The notes: generated by a model from the sequence alone, not told the origin. DNA of 64,000 bases from Pseudomonas fluorescens (GCF_902497875.1 NZ_CABVHY010000004.1:62001-126000); one strand, 5' to 3'. Shown: positions 28,197-37,765, counted from the first letter of the stretch. Made by a program: numbers and translations.

Positions 28197-29537
28197 CTAA
28201 GGATTGCCGGCCCTGGGCTGAGCGGTTGGAGACTCATTGACAAAGCGCTTGGCGAGGAAGCCATAGAGCAGGTAACCGAATGCAAGGACAAGGGTGCCGC
28301 CGAATACGGCATCCTTGCCGCACGCATAGAGGGCATACAAAGAATAAGCCACGGCAATCAGTAACAACGTCGTGTTGCGGGTGAATACACCTGCATTGAC
28401 CCGGGCTTTGTACATCATGACCAGCAGGCCGGTGAGCGCCATCACGTAAGGGATCAGGTTGGTCACTGCCGCCAGGCTGACGAGTTTGCTGAACTGGGCG
28501 CTGGCATTGGGCGAAATGGTCGACAGCGCCATCAGGGTCTGCAACACGCCGCAGACGAGCATGCCGACGATGGGTGCATTCAGTGCGCTGACCTTGCTGA
28601 ACAGTTTCGGGAACATACCCTGGTCAGCAGTCATCTTGGCCGTTTGCGCCAGGGTGAACTGCCAGCCCAGCAGCGAACCGACACAGGCCATGACCGCCAG
28701 CGCCATGATGATGTTGCCGACTGTGGGATTGAAAATGTGCGCATAGACGAGCGCGAAGGGGGCCGAAGAGTTGGCCAGCTCTGCATTGGGTATGATGCCC
28801 TGAATGACGGTGGTCGACAGCACGTATACGGCCGCCGCCCCCAGGGTCCCGAACAGGCAGGCCAGTGGCACCGTGCGCTTGGGATCTTCCACCGCATCGG
28901 AGGCCTGCGCCGCCGACTCCATGCCGAGAAAAGCCCACAGGGTCAGGGGAATAGCCTTGCTGATGGCTTCGGAGATTGGCAGGTTGTTCGGGTTCCAGGC
29001 GGCAGCCAGCACATCGGGCTTGAACCAGAACCAACCGATGATGCTCAAACCGGCCACCGGGATGATCACACCCCAGACTGTAATCGCACCCATCTTGCCG
29101 GTGATGCTGGGGCCACCAAAGTTGGCGACGGTGGTCAACCAGAGCAGGCCAGCCGTACCGATGAACAACGGAGTGGCGCCGCTGCCCAGCCATGGCACGA
29201 ACGACGTCATGTAACCCACTGCCGAGATGGCGACGGCCACATTGGCGATGGCCAGCGAGAGGAAGTACAGGTACGAGCAGAGGAAGAAGCCTGACTTCGC
29301 GTGCGCCTCTTCGGTATAGGCGGACAACCCGCCCGAGCGCGGGCAGAAGATCCCGCACTGGGAAAAACAGTAGGCGATAGCCATGGAACCGATGGCAGTG
29401 ACGATCCATGACAGCAGCGAAACAGCCCCGAGTTGGGCCATGCTCGTCGGCAGCATGATGATGCCCGAGCCCATCATGTTGACCGTCACCAGTGTGGTGA
29501 GCCCCATGAGGCTCATTTTCTTGCTTGAGTCGGCCAT
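28197..29537 (-). CDS. Putrescine:ornithine antiporter, PotE-like (APC family)
   Basis: A 446-residue, roughly 12-helix amino-acid/polyamine antiporter. It aligns by eye with E. coli PotE throughout: VNMMGSGIIMLPT at helix 1, ITVWGVIIPVAGLSIIGWFWF, WAFLGMESA in helix 6, and GSLLGWQFTLAQ. PotE exchanges ornithine for putrescine and takes up putrescine with protons. No ornithine decarboxylase is adjacent, so its role here may be polyamine or arginine-pathway exchange under stress. It is probably co-transcribed with the orphan binding protein downstream. Confidence 0.88.
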   Translation of the reverse strand: MADSSKKMSLMGLTTLVTVNMMGSGIIMLPTSMAQLGAVSLLSWIVTAIGSMAIAYCFSQCGIFCPRSGGLSAYTEEAHAKSGFFLCSYLYFLSLAIANVAVAISAVGYMTSFVPWLGSGATPLFIGTAGLLWLTTVANFGGPSITGKMGAITVWGVIIPVAGLSIIGWFWFKPDVLAAAWNPNNLPISEAISKAIPLTLWAFLGMESAAQASDAVEDPKRTVPLACLFGTLGAAAVYVLSTTVIQGIIPNAELANSSAPFALVYAHIFNPTVGNIIMALAVMACVGSLLGWQFTLAQTAKMTADQGMFPKLFSKVSALNAPIVGMLVCGVLQTLMALSTISPNASAQFSKLVSLAAVTNLIPYVMALTGLLVMMYKARVNAGVFTRNTTLLLIAVAYSLYALYACGKDAVFGGTLVLAFGYLLYGFLAKRFVNESPTAQPRAGNP

Positions 29538-29733
29538 CGGAAACTCCTTGCTCTGCCCAAAAGCATTGACCCTGAGTCCAGCGGTGTCAGCAGAGCGAGG
29601 TTCTGATACGTCGGTGGCCTGCCTGTCCAGGTCAGGTCATACCATGGCGTTGAAGCCTGCCTGTCTGGTTCAACGGTAGTTGATTCCGGCGGCTGCAGTG
29701 CTTGATGGTGCCAATGAGGGCTGGCGGCAAGGG

Positions 29734-29958
29734 TCAGTCGGCCATCGACATACGCTCAGGGGTCTTGTCCCTGGTACGCAGCCATTGCTGCCTGGCTTGC
29801 CGATATTTTTCATCAGCCTGTTTTTTAATCTCGGAAAACCTTTGCAGGGTCTGAGTCGTAACAGGTTGCTCGCTCAAGAGCGCATAGGCTTGAGCGCTGA
29901 GTTGATCTGCTTCAAAGAAGAGCTGATTGCTCAGGTTGATGGCGCTGTTCATGGTCAT
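29734..29958 (-). CDS. Small helical hypothetical protein, 74 residues
   Basis: The protein begins MTMNSAINLSNQLFFEADQL and is almost wholly helical and polar, with no membrane segment. AGAAGGAATG upstream contains a fair ribosome binding site. An ANR/FNR-type box lies 200 bases upstream (30158). I do not recognise the family. Confidence 0.55.
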   Translation of the reverse strand: MTMNSAINLSNQLFFEADQLSAQAYALLSEQPVTTQTLQRFSEIKKQADEKYRQARQQWLRTRDKTPERMSMAD

Positions 29959-30157
29959 GGCAGCATTCCTTCTGGCGGGACTGGAAGGTTGAATACTTTT
30001 CCTTGTGTTCCTTCAAGTCATGATATTGCTGGGGAGACTTGCGTGGTTCAGCGGTAACCTCCCGTATGGGCACAAAGTGCTGCGGTCGTACCCGGCAACC
30101 ATGACGCATCGAGCGAATGGCTGTTACCCAATCGTGGTGCAATGCGGGTTCATTGGT

Positions 30158-30171
30158 TTGATCTGAATCAA
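30158..30171. promoter_or_regulatory. ANR/FNR-type box
   Basis: TTGAT-CTGA-ATCAA matches the ANR consensus TTGAT-N4-ATCAA exactly. It lies upstream of the small gene ending at 29734 and downstream of the PyrR/Prs chimaera. It suggests oxygen-controlled expression of the genes to its left. Confidence 0.7.
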
Positions 30172-30249
30172 TGTCGCAGGAGACTGCTGATGGCGTCCGA
30201 CCTATGGTTGTTCATGAGCGCCCAGACCAGGCGGAAATGGGGCCTGGTT

Positions 30250-30738
30250 TCAGAGGAACTGGAGCAGATCCTCTGAAACCCAGGCTCCATTTTCAGCCAA
30301 TAGCGTGGCAACCATGGCCGTGCTGTCGAGCACGTGCAAGCGCTGGGTCACCTGTTCGGGTGGCAGGCGAAACGGCGGCACGCTGTCACAGATGGTGATC
30401 CGTTCAAACAGCGGGCTGTCGAGCAGATCACTGCCACCGGTGAACAAACCATGGGTGGCTGCAGCGAGCAAGCGAATGGCCCCTGCCTTCTGGCAGGCAC
30501 GGCGACCTCGCGGCCGTTGACCGGCTCCAGCGGTCGGCATTTCAGGCTGGCCGGTCTGCCGAGAGAGATGCTGCTGTAAAAGTCGTGCCAAAGGCTCGCC
30601 GCGGCGTTGTATGCCGATCAGGGCTGCTTGAGACGCCGGCAGCAAAGTTGCCGCATGGCGCGCCATCGTTTGCATTACGCCATTGAGATCATCGGTATCG
30701 TACAAGCGCAACCGCTGCCCCGCAGGTGTGGTCGGCAC
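30250..30738 (-). pseudogene. Chimaera of PyrR-like and PRPP-synthetase-like pieces
   Basis: A 162-residue open frame. The first 60 residues (RLYDTDDLNGVMQTMARH, ALIGIQRRGEPLARLLQQHL) resemble the start of PyrR-type phosphoribosyltransferases. The last 80 (KAGAIRLLAAATHGLFTGGS, FERITICDSVPPF, LHVLDSTAMVATLL) resemble the C-terminal end of ribose-phosphate pyrophosphokinase. The PRPP loop of the first and the ATP-binding half of the second are missing, so it probably arose by an in-frame deletion between two neighbouring genes and has no normal activity. Whether it is expressed is unknown. Confidence 0.6.
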
Positions 30739-30933
30739 AGAAGTCTGCTGTCGGTGACTGTCTGTTTAACCATAGAACATCATGGTGGTTTCACCGGCAT
30801 GTGGCTGCCCATTTGGTAACTCCAGGGCGAATAATCTCTGGCAACGCGTCGGACAGAGGATCAGCACTCGCAGGTTTCCCCCGTCATATTGGCTAAGGTG
30901 ATAACGCCGTTGCACCAAACCGGCTTGTTCGTA

Positions 30934-31338
30934 TCACTCGCTCATCGGCATCTTCATCATGCTTGACTGCTGATCCATCATTTTCATCATCATGTCCATC
31001 ATTCCCATCCCCATGCCGTCTTTATTGCTGGACATGCCCATGCCCATGCCATGACAGTTTTTATGCATCAGGGTCATGCTGTCTTTCATCGTCTCAATGC
31101 TCTCCTGCATGGCGGCCTGTCGCTCGGCAGGGGTCTTGGCGGCTGCGACCTTATCGTGTGCAGTCTGCATTTTTTGCATTTGCTCAGCCATGGCTTTGCT
31201 CTGCACAGGCGTTGCAGCTTCGCTTGTTTGAGCTGACGTGGTCGGCGTCTGCTCCGGGTTTTTTTCATCGGCGGCCGAGACCATGAGTGGGCTGCTCACG
31301 AGCAGGGTGGTGAGAATCCATTTCAATGAGGTATGCAT
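30934..31338 (-). CDS. Periplasmic Met/His-rich protein, 134 residues
   Basis: ATG 31336-31338 is chosen because GGAG lies seven bases upstream and MHTSLKWILTTLLVSSPLMVSA forms a clear signal peptide. The mature protein has a helical middle (EQMQKMQTAHDKVAAAKTP) and a tail extremely rich in Met with His and Cys (HKNCHGMGMGM, then MGMGMMDMMMKMMDQ). Such tails often bind Cu(I) or Ag(I), so a metal-binding role is possible. It is divergent from the universal stress gene, with two ANR-type boxes between them. I do not recognise a named family. Confidence 0.7.
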   Translation of the reverse strand: MHTSLKWILTTLLVSSPLMVSAADEKNPEQTPTTSAQTSEAATPVQSKAMAEQMQKMQTAHDKVAAAKTPAERQAAMQESIETMKDSMTLMHKNCHGMGMGMSSNKDGMGMGMMDMMMKMMDQQSSMMKMPMSE

Positions 31339-31419
31339 GGCAATCTCCAAAGGGGAGCAACACGCGTGGCAACAGTCCACGCGGTTGATGATGTTGTACA
31401 CCTTGGGTGCAGCCAGAAT

Positions 31420-31433
31420 TTGATCTGGATCAG
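31420..31433. promoter_or_regulatory. ANR/FNR-type box, one mismatch
   Basis: TTGAT-CTGG-ATCAG lies 82 bases upstream of the Met-rich gene's start on the minus strand. It has one mismatch to TTGAT-N4-ATCAA. It probably serves the leftward promoter. Confidence 0.55.
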
Positions 31434-31466
31434 ACGTCGCGCAAGCCACACCAGAACCCCATAAGT

Positions 31467-31480
31467 TTGATGTAAATCAA
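31467..31480. promoter_or_regulatory. ANR/FNR-type box, perfect
   Basis: TTGAT-GTAA-ATCAA matches the consensus exactly and lies 107 bases upstream of the universal stress protein start. With the box at 31420 it makes a divergent oxygen-responsive promoter region. Confidence 0.7.
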
Positions 31481-31587
31481 GGCAAGGCCGGTGTTTGGGC
31501 GCAGTCTTGAGGCGATGTCGTGCTGGTCGTTTCAACGCGATCCGCCTGTTTCATTCGCTCACGGCGCTACTCGAATCGAGGTGTGTG

Positions 31588-32496
31588 ATGGGGCAATACC
31601 AACGTTTATTGCTGATTATCGATCAAACCTTGCATCAATCTCCGGCGATGCTGCGAGCTGCCGCTTTAGCCAGGGTTTGCGGCGCGGCCTTGCACCTTTG
31701 TGCCTTTGTCGAACCACCACCGCGAAATCATTTATGGGAGGAAGTAACGGACGAGGCGGCAAGCCAGCGTTACCTGCAAAGGTATCGCGAATGGTTGCTG
31801 GACGAGGCCGGACGGCTTCGCAGCCAAGGGCTGGAGGTGACCACGGAGGTGGTCTGGACCACTCAACCGCTATTGGACATGCTGCAGTATGTTGAAGAGT
31901 TTCAGCCCGACATGCTGATCAAGGATGTGACGCTGGAACCGGTACTCAAGCGGGTATTCGTTACACCGCTTGATTGCCACCTGTTGCGCGAGTGCCCGGT
32001 GCCTGTCCATCTGGTCAATCAAGTCCGGCACGGGCTGCCGCGCAGGGTCGTGGCGGCGGTGGACCCCTCCAACCCGCAGACGCTTATCTGTGGCCTCAAC
32101 GACAAAATCATCCAGACTGCCAACGCACTGGCCCTGCAATGTGATGCTCCGCTGCACCTGCTGTATGCCTATGACCTGACTCCTGCCTTCAATGGCGATG
32201 CACCGCTTGTCGGCGGTTCATGGGGCTCCAATTTGATGGATGAGTTGCGCGAGGCATTGCACGCGGCTTTCGTGACGCTGGCCGATCAATATGGTGTACC
32301 GCCCGAGCGCCGGCATTTCATCATGGGGCTGCCAGTCAGCGTAATCAGTGAGTTTGTGGAGGAGTACCTGGCCGATGTGGTGGTCATGGGCACCGTGCAT
32401 CGCGTTGGAATCGACAGATTTTTGGGCAGCACCACGGAGCGTGCCCTGTATTCGGTGCCGGGCAGCATCCTGGCAGTCAAACCACCGAGCCATTAA
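31588..32496 (+). CDS. Tandem universal stress protein (UspE-like)
   Basis: A 302-residue protein with two Usp domains: residues 1-145 ([18 protein letters not shown]...HLVNQ) and about 150-300 ([13 protein letters not shown]...[11 protein letters not shown]). The second carries the family's nucleotide-binding-like GxxxR/S pattern near the end ([26 protein letters not shown]). A longer frame begins at 31495, but ATG 31588, [10 protein letters not shown], fits the family start. Usp proteins aid survival in stasis and anaerobiosis; in Pseudomonas several are controlled by ANR, and two ANR-type boxes lie upstream. Confidence 0.9.
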   Translation: MGQYQRLLLIIDQTLHQSPAMLRAAALARVCGAALHLCAFVEPPPRNHLWEEVTDEAASQRYLQRYREWLLDEAGRLRSQGLEVTTEVVWTTQPLLDMLQYVEEFQPDMLIKDVTLEPVLKRVFVTPLDCHLLRECPVPVHLVNQVRHGLPRRVVAAVDPSNPQTLICGLNDKIIQTANALALQCDAPLHLLYAYDLTPAFNGDAPLVGGSWGSNLMDELREALHAAFVTLADQYGVPPERRHFIMGLPVSVISEFVEEYLADVVVMGTVHRVGIDRFLGSTTERALYSVPGSILAVKPPSH

Positions 32497-32624
32497 TAGC
32501 CATGCGAGGCCGGGGGCGTGATCGATGTTCATTACATCAGCGACAATCGCCCCCTTTAGCACGAAAATCAACGTGTCATCCAGCGGCAACCGACGTCCCT
32601 GATCCAGACTGGAAGGAGGACTTC

Positions 32625-32777
32625 ATGAGTGATTTTCTGAGTGCCGATCAGTTGCACGGTATCGACGCTTATTGGCGGGCTTCCAATTACCTTGCAGTGG
32701 GCCAGATCTACCTCAAGGACAACCCATTGTTGCGCACGCCCCTCAAACTGCAATGTTGTCGCGCGGATCGGCGGTGA
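32625..32777 (+). pseudogene. Phosphoketolase N-terminal stub
   Basis: ATG 32625 has a strong GGAAGGAGG upstream. It opens [20 protein letters not shown] then [21 protein letters not shown], which is the beginning of xylulose-5-phosphate/fructose-6-phosphate phosphoketolase. After about 42 residues the match ends abruptly and the frame stops at 32777. The remaining ~750 residues of the enzyme are absent. Confidence 0.8.
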
Positions 32778-32873
32778 TGAGTTTGTAGTCCTGGCGGTTA
32801 CGTAGGGGATTCGGCGGATACCCTGTCTGCTCGTGTGCAAGCTCTGGTCGCGACGCGCACGAGTAATAAATAG
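32761..32873 (+). pseudogene. GGDEF-domain C-terminal stub
   Basis: Right at the break of the phosphoketolase stub, another frame reads [14 protein letters not shown] and stops. One frame over, DSADTLSARVQALVATRT continues with GGDEF-like C-terminal sequence to a stop at 32873. It is the tail of a diguanylate cyclase gene with a frameshift, joined to the stub by a deletion. Confidence 0.75.
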
Positions 32874-33234
32874 GCGTACTGGTTTCAGGTGGGTTGCGAT
32901 AATGAACGTTGACGACATGAAGTCCTCCGTTAGAGCTCGACTATTCAAATTAGATTAAAGTCTTATAGACGAAAGGTTAATATGCTGATGCCGGCCATCT
33001 AAGAGGTGAGTATATTAGCGAGTATTAATTATTAATCTATGTATTTCAATGGGTTACAGCAAGTAAGTTAGTCCGTGTTATTTGCAGTGTCAGATAGATA
33101 GTCGTCTACGGCTTTGCCGCGATAGAGTTGCTTTTAGCGATGGACAAGATGGCAAATAGCCATTCTAATGGCTCGATATTTAACAGAGGAAATATGTGCC
33201 TGATCCGCCAGCCCCCTTCCTCTAGTGTGGTTCG
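32874..33234. other. AT-rich intergenic stretch before the sensory operon
   Basis: No gene is supported. The stretch is clearly more AT-rich than the left part of the window and presumably contains the promoter of the hybrid kinase operon; no single promoter could be chosen. Confidence 0.4.
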
Positions 33235-36200
33235 ATGATGAACGTTAAGAGCAAATTTTTACGCACGATCACGCTAGGTGAGTTTTCCATTGATTTACCT
33301 TCGCTTATCACTCGTTTGGGTGCATGCTGCATTCAGGTCAGTGCATTTGGCAGTCTAAAATCACTCTCGTCGCTTTTGACCAGGTATGACGTGCTGCTGA
33401 CAGAGCAGTCCTGGCTTCGCACACTTTCATTAAAAGAGCGTGGGGAGTTAAGTGAGCGCGCGCGTGATGCTGCCGAATGGATTGTGCTATCCGACGTTGC
33501 TGATAGCGTCCATGATCAAATTGATTGGCAGCGACTCGGGGTCAGCCTTTTTTCCCAGTATCCGCTGGATGTTGATTACGTCGCTTCGCTCATCGAAACC
33601 GCTCAAGCTCACTGTGGCGCGCACTCATTACGCGTCATCTTGCTAGAGCCCAATCCGTCAAGCTTGACCTCAAAGGCAGACGCCTTACGAGATGTCGGTA
33701 TCGATGTGTTCGCTACTCAAGACCCTCTCGTAGCGTTGGAGGCTGTTAATCATTTCAATCCGGATGTTTTGGTGGCGAGTGCGGATTTGCCATTCTTATC
33801 AACTCGGGCGTTCTTGGTCATCGCACGGCAACGGCCTGAAAAGGCTTCATTGCCGATCGTCTTTCTAACCAGAGCCGTTGACGTTGAGACGATGCAGCGG
33901 AGCAAGGCCTTGAGCGGTGTTTGCTTTTTAGTCGAGCCCGTAGGCGTAGAGTTATTAGTGGCGACCCTTTCATCGCAAGCATTGGGTTATCGGGCTGTGC
34001 AGCGTGCCTTTGTCCGGGTACATGGGGATGCGCTTCGAGCGAATGGACGTCTTAAAGAGTTGCGCTTTGCGATTGATCAACACGCCATTATTAGTGTTTC
34101 TGACGTAGCGGGCGATATTGTGCATGTGAATGACCGCTTCTGTCAGATCAGTGGCTACAGCCGAGAAGAACTGGTGGGGAAAAACCATCGGTTGATCAAG
34201 TCAACCATTCACGCTTCAACCTTTTACCAAACGCTGTGGCGAACTATCAGTGCCGGTAAAGTATGGCGCGGCGAAATATGTAATAAGACTCAAAATGGGG
34301 AACTCTACTGGGTTGACGCAACGATCGTCCCTTTTTTAAATAGTGTTGGAAATCCGATTAAGTACATGTCCGTTCGCACGGACATTACCGCATTAAAGCT
34401 CAGTGAAAAGGCGCTACGCTTAAGCCACGAGCGGATTCACTTAAGCCAGGTCGTCAATAGCATTGGTACCCGGGACATAAACCTGGCGAATGGTAATGTT
34501 TCCTGTTCGGACCGTTCACTGCAACTCTTTGGCTATCCGGCAGGGAGGCTAAAAAATAACCGCGAAGATTTTCTCTCTATGGTGCATGCTGATGATCAAC
34601 AAGCACTTATCAGCACGATTAACGCCAGTATTGAATGTCGCTCGTCCTATGAAGTTGAATTCAGGGTGGAGTGGCCAGACAACACCATGCACTGGCTGCA
34701 AGAAAAAGGAGCTGTTGTTTCTGACGAGGCCGACGGGACTCTTCATATGCTGTGTTTTGTGCAAGATATTCAGGTGCGCAAGAGGGCTGAAATTGCGTTA
34801 GCCGAGAGTGAAACCCGTTTTCGCGGGATGTTCGAAGCCTCGGGAATTGGTATGGCTCTGATATCGTTGTCAGGCGCATGGTTATTGGTTAATGACGCCT
34901 TGTGTTCAATGCTCGGATTTAGCAAGGATGAGCTGCTCACAACCGACTTCAAAACATTAACCCACCCTAATGACTTCGTGGTCGATCAAGATTTTCGAAA
35001 TAAACTGCTTAGTAGCGAGATATCGAGTTGGCAGTGTGAAAAGCGTTACTACGCTAAGGGGGGACGTACCGTATGGGTGTCGCTCAATATTTCGGCGGTG
35101 CAAAATGATGAGGGGCAGCATGTTCATTTTATTTATCAAGTGCAGGACATTACAACTCAAAAAAATGCCGAGCAACGTTTAACTCTATTTCGAAATGTAT
35201 TCGATGCCAGCGGTCAATGTGTGAGTATTGCCGACGGGCAAGGGCTGATTATTTACCAAAATCAAACGCATGCTAAAGAATTGGGGTATTCCGATAAGGA
35301 GTGTATTGGAAAACCCTTTACTATTTTTCTATCTGAGGACAGTGCTGAGATGTACGCGACTGAACTATTAAATTCAGTGGCTGCGGGTAAATGCTGGGTA
35401 GGATACATTCCAATACGTCGTAAGGACGGTAGCGTTTATATCTCCGTAAGTAGTATTGGTTTCGTCAAGGGCGAACAAGGAGAACTTCAGAATATATTTA
35501 ATATTTTCACCGATTTTAGTGAAGAGCTCGCTCGCCGCGATGAGCTCGCCGCCGCCAGGATGGCAGCGGATCAAGCAAACCAGGCTAAATCCGATTTTCT
35601 GTCGAGCATGAGTCACGAGTTACGCACGCCCATGAATTCGGTGCTAGGTTTCGCGCAAATGCTTGAATCTGACAGCGACCTGAGTGCCGATCAAAAGGAC
35701 AGTGTTCAGGAAATCCTAAAAGGCGGTAAACACCTACTCGATCTGATTAATGGAGTGCTTGATTTAGCCACAATCGAATCAGGGCATGTCATCCTCTCGC
35801 TCGAGACAGTGGCGCTCGCCAGTATTCTCAAGGAATGTTGGAGTTTTATCCAAGTTCTCGCCGAAGCGAGGCACATTACTATGCACTTCAATGTGCCTGC
35901 GAAGCTCGCAGTGTGTGCAGATCGCATGCGGTTGAAACAGGTCCTTCTGAACCTGCTTTCAAACGCTGTTAAATATAACCGTGAGGGCGGCAACATTAGC
36001 ATCAGCGTACAGCCTGTTGACGACGAGCGGCTAAAAATCACCATTGCAGACACGGGTGCTGGCATTCCATCCGACCGTGTTCACGAATTGTTTCAACCCT
36101 TCAATCGTCTGGGTGCAGAGCACAGTGATATAGAAGGTACCGGTATCGGGCTCACTATTGCTCGGCGCTTGATAGAGCTCATGCAAGGGACGATAGGTGC

Positions 36201-36714
36201 TTCCAGTGAGGTCGGAACGGGGACTACTTTCTGGATTGAACTGCCCGTTCACCCCTTCGTCGAGTTCAAGACGAACCAAGACCCTGGCAATGCGGCACTC
36301 CACGGCATTGAACCGCAACCTCAAGAGTGCGTGCTTTACATTGATGATAATCTAGTCAATGTAAAGTTGATGGAGGGGCTGTTTGCACGGCATAGCCATA
36401 TTCACCTGCTCACTGCCACCACACCACAGTCAGGTATTGAGTTGACGTTAGCCTATCAGCCTGATGCGATACTTTTAGACCTGAATATGCAACATATGGA
36501 CGGCTATAAAGTGCTGAATTTACTAGAAGAGCGATTTGATAATATCTCGATCATCGCGCTGACCGCTAATGCCATGCCGCATGAGATCGAAAGAGCCCTT
36601 TCCGTTGGCTTCGCAAAATGCCTCACCAAGCCCATTGATTTCGACCTGCTTATAAGTGCGGTAGAAGATTGTCTGGCAGACCGTAGGAGGTTCAGACATG
36701 AGTATACAGCCTGA
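33235..36714 (+). CDS. Multi-PAS hybrid histidine kinase with pseudo-receiver N-terminus
   Basis: A 1159-residue soluble hybrid kinase. Residues to about 260 look like a receiver fold lacking the phospho-Asp (VLVASADLP, Ser at the usual position). Four PAS segments follow, starting near 280, 410, 525 and 650 (for example GYSREELVGKNHRLIK). HisKA has MSHELRTPMNS (H794), then an ATPase domain with LLNLLSNAVKYN and GTGIGLTIA. A C-terminal receiver has D1082 in ILLDLNMQHMDGYKV. No membrane helix is seen. It overlaps the HD-GYP gene by 17 bases. Codon use is AT-richer than in the left part, suggesting acquisition. Confidence 0.9.
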   Translation: MMNVKSKFLRTITLGEFSIDLPSLITRLGACCIQVSAFGSLKSLSSLLTRYDVLLTEQSWLRTLSLKERGELSERARDAAEWIVLSDVADSVHDQIDWQRLGVSLFSQYPLDVDYVASLIETAQAHCGAHSLRVILLEPNPSSLTSKADALRDVGIDVFATQDPLVALEAVNHFNPDVLVASADLPFLSTRAFLVIARQRPEKASLPIVFLTRAVDVETMQRSKALSGVCFLVEPVGVELLVATLSSQALGYRAVQRAFVRVHGDALRANGRLKELRFAIDQHAIISVSDVAGDIVHVNDRFCQISGYSREELVGKNHRLIKSTIHASTFYQTLWRTISAGKVWRGEICNKTQNGELYWVDATIVPFLNSVGNPIKYMSVRTDITALKLSEKALRLSHERIHLSQVVNSIGTRDINLANGNVSCSDRSLQLFGYPAGRLKNNREDFLSMVHADDQQALISTINASIECRSSYEVEFRVEWPDNTMHWLQEKGAVVSDEADGTLHMLCFVQDIQVRKRAEIALAESETRFRGMFEASGIGMALISLSGAWLLVNDALCSMLGFSKDELLTTDFKTLTHPNDFVVDQDFRNKLLSSEISSWQCEKRYYAKGGRTVWVSLNISAVQNDEGQHVHFIYQVQDITTQKNAEQRLTLFRNVFDASGQCVSIADGQGLIIYQNQTHAKELGYSDKECIGKPFTIFLSEDSAEMYATELLNSVAAGKCWVGYIPIRRKDGSVYISVSSIGFVKGEQGELQNIFNIFTDFSEELARRDELAAARMAADQANQAKSDFLSSMSHELRTPMNSVLGFAQMLESDSDLSADQKDSVQEILKGGKHLLDLINGVLDLATIESGHVILSLETVALASILKECWSFIQVLAEARHITMHFNVPAKLAVCADRMRLKQVLLNLLSNAVKYNREGGNISISVQPVDDERLKITIADTGAGIPSDRVHELFQPFNRLGAEHSDIEGTGIGLTIARRLIELMQGTIGASSEVGTGTTFWIELPVHPFVEFKTNQDPGNAALHGIEPQPQECVLYIDDNLVNVKLMEGLFARHSHIHLLTATTPQSGIELTLAYQPDAILLDLNMQHMDGYKVLNLLEERFDNISIIALTANAMPHEIERALSVGFAKCLTKPIDFDLLISAVEDCLADRRRFRHEYTA

Positions 36715-37765
36715 CAACCAAGCGTGTATTTTTGTCATTGACAATGAGCCTGCCAATCTAAAATTGTTGCACAAGATACTGGTCAATCAAGGGTATTCCA
36801 ATCTAGTCTTAATACAGGATCCGCGTGAAGTACTTGACCGCTATATTGAACTAAGACCTGATTTGATTTTGCTGGATATCAATATGCCGCACCTAGATGG
36901 CTACCAGGTAATGGAGAAACTTAAGGCGCTGGAAGACCCTATGCTTCCTCCCATCATTATGCTGACCGCTCAGAGCGGCCAGGACTATATGCTTAAAGCG
37001 CTCGCTGCAGGTGCCCGCGATTTTGTTGTGAAACCTTTTACACGAATCGAACTCATCATGCGTGTTCGCAACTTGCTTGATGCCCATTTGGCTCATCGGT
37101 TAGTGCACGCTCAAAAAGCAACATTAGAGCGCATGGTGCAGCATCGTACGGATGCTCTGTACCAGGCACGTATACAGGTGGTCCATTGTCTGGGTCGTGC
37201 GGCGGAATATCGGGACAACGAAACGGGGTTGCACATTGTCCGAATGAGTCTGTATTCGGCACTGTTGGCCAAGAGCTTGGGATGGACGGACAGTGATTGC
37301 GAGCTACTTCTGCACGCCAGTCCGATGCACGATGTCGGCAAGATTGGCATCCCAGATGCGATTCTGCTCAAACCCGGAAAGCTTGAACCCGACGAATGGG
37401 AGGTGATGAAAACTCACGCAGCGATTGGTGCGGAAATTCTGGAACATGGGGATTCAGAATTACTTTGCCTGGCGCGGGTTATTGCGTTAAGTCATCACGA
37501 AAAATGGGACGGTAGTGGCTACCCTAACGGGTTGGCGGGTAATGCTATACCTCAAGCCGGACGTATTGTTGCGGTGGCTGATGTCTTTGATGCCTTGGCG
37601 TCATCACGCCCCTATAAGAAAGCCTGGCCGGTAGAGGAGGCGGCCGCTTATATCGGGGCCAATGCCGGCAAGCACTTTGACCCGATAGTGGCTGAGCACT
37701 TCTACACGAACTGGGCTGCTATTCTTGATATTCATAATAGTCATATGGAACCTCAGGAGCGCTAA
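36698..37765 (+). CDS. HD-GYP response regulator (cyclic-di-GMP phosphodiesterase)
   Basis: A 355-residue two-domain protein. The receiver (about 1-125) has its phospho-Asp in LILLDINMPHLDGYQ. The HD-GYP domain shows EYRDNETGLHIVRMS, the metal pair in HDVGKIGIPDAIL, SHHEKWDGSGYPNGL and RPYKKAW. It would hydrolyse cyclic-di-GMP when phosphorylated, most simply by the hybrid kinase whose 3' end it overlaps. A chemoreceptor follows 9 bases later, so the operon may join motility and second-messenger control. Confidence 0.92.
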   Translation: MSIQPDNQACIFVIDNEPANLKLLHKILVNQGYSNLVLIQDPREVLDRYIELRPDLILLDINMPHLDGYQVMEKLKALEDPMLPPIIMLTAQSGQDYMLKALAAGARDFVVKPFTRIELIMRVRNLLDAHLAHRLVHAQKATLERMVQHRTDALYQARIQVVHCLGRAAEYRDNETGLHIVRMSLYSALLAKSLGWTDSDCELLLHASPMHDVGKIGIPDAILLKPGKLEPDEWEVMKTHAAIGAEILEHGDSELLCLARVIALSHHEKWDGSGYPNGLAGNAIPQAGRIVAVADVFDALASSRPYKKAWPVEEAAAYIGANAGKHFDPIVAEHFYTNWAAILDIHNSHMEPQER

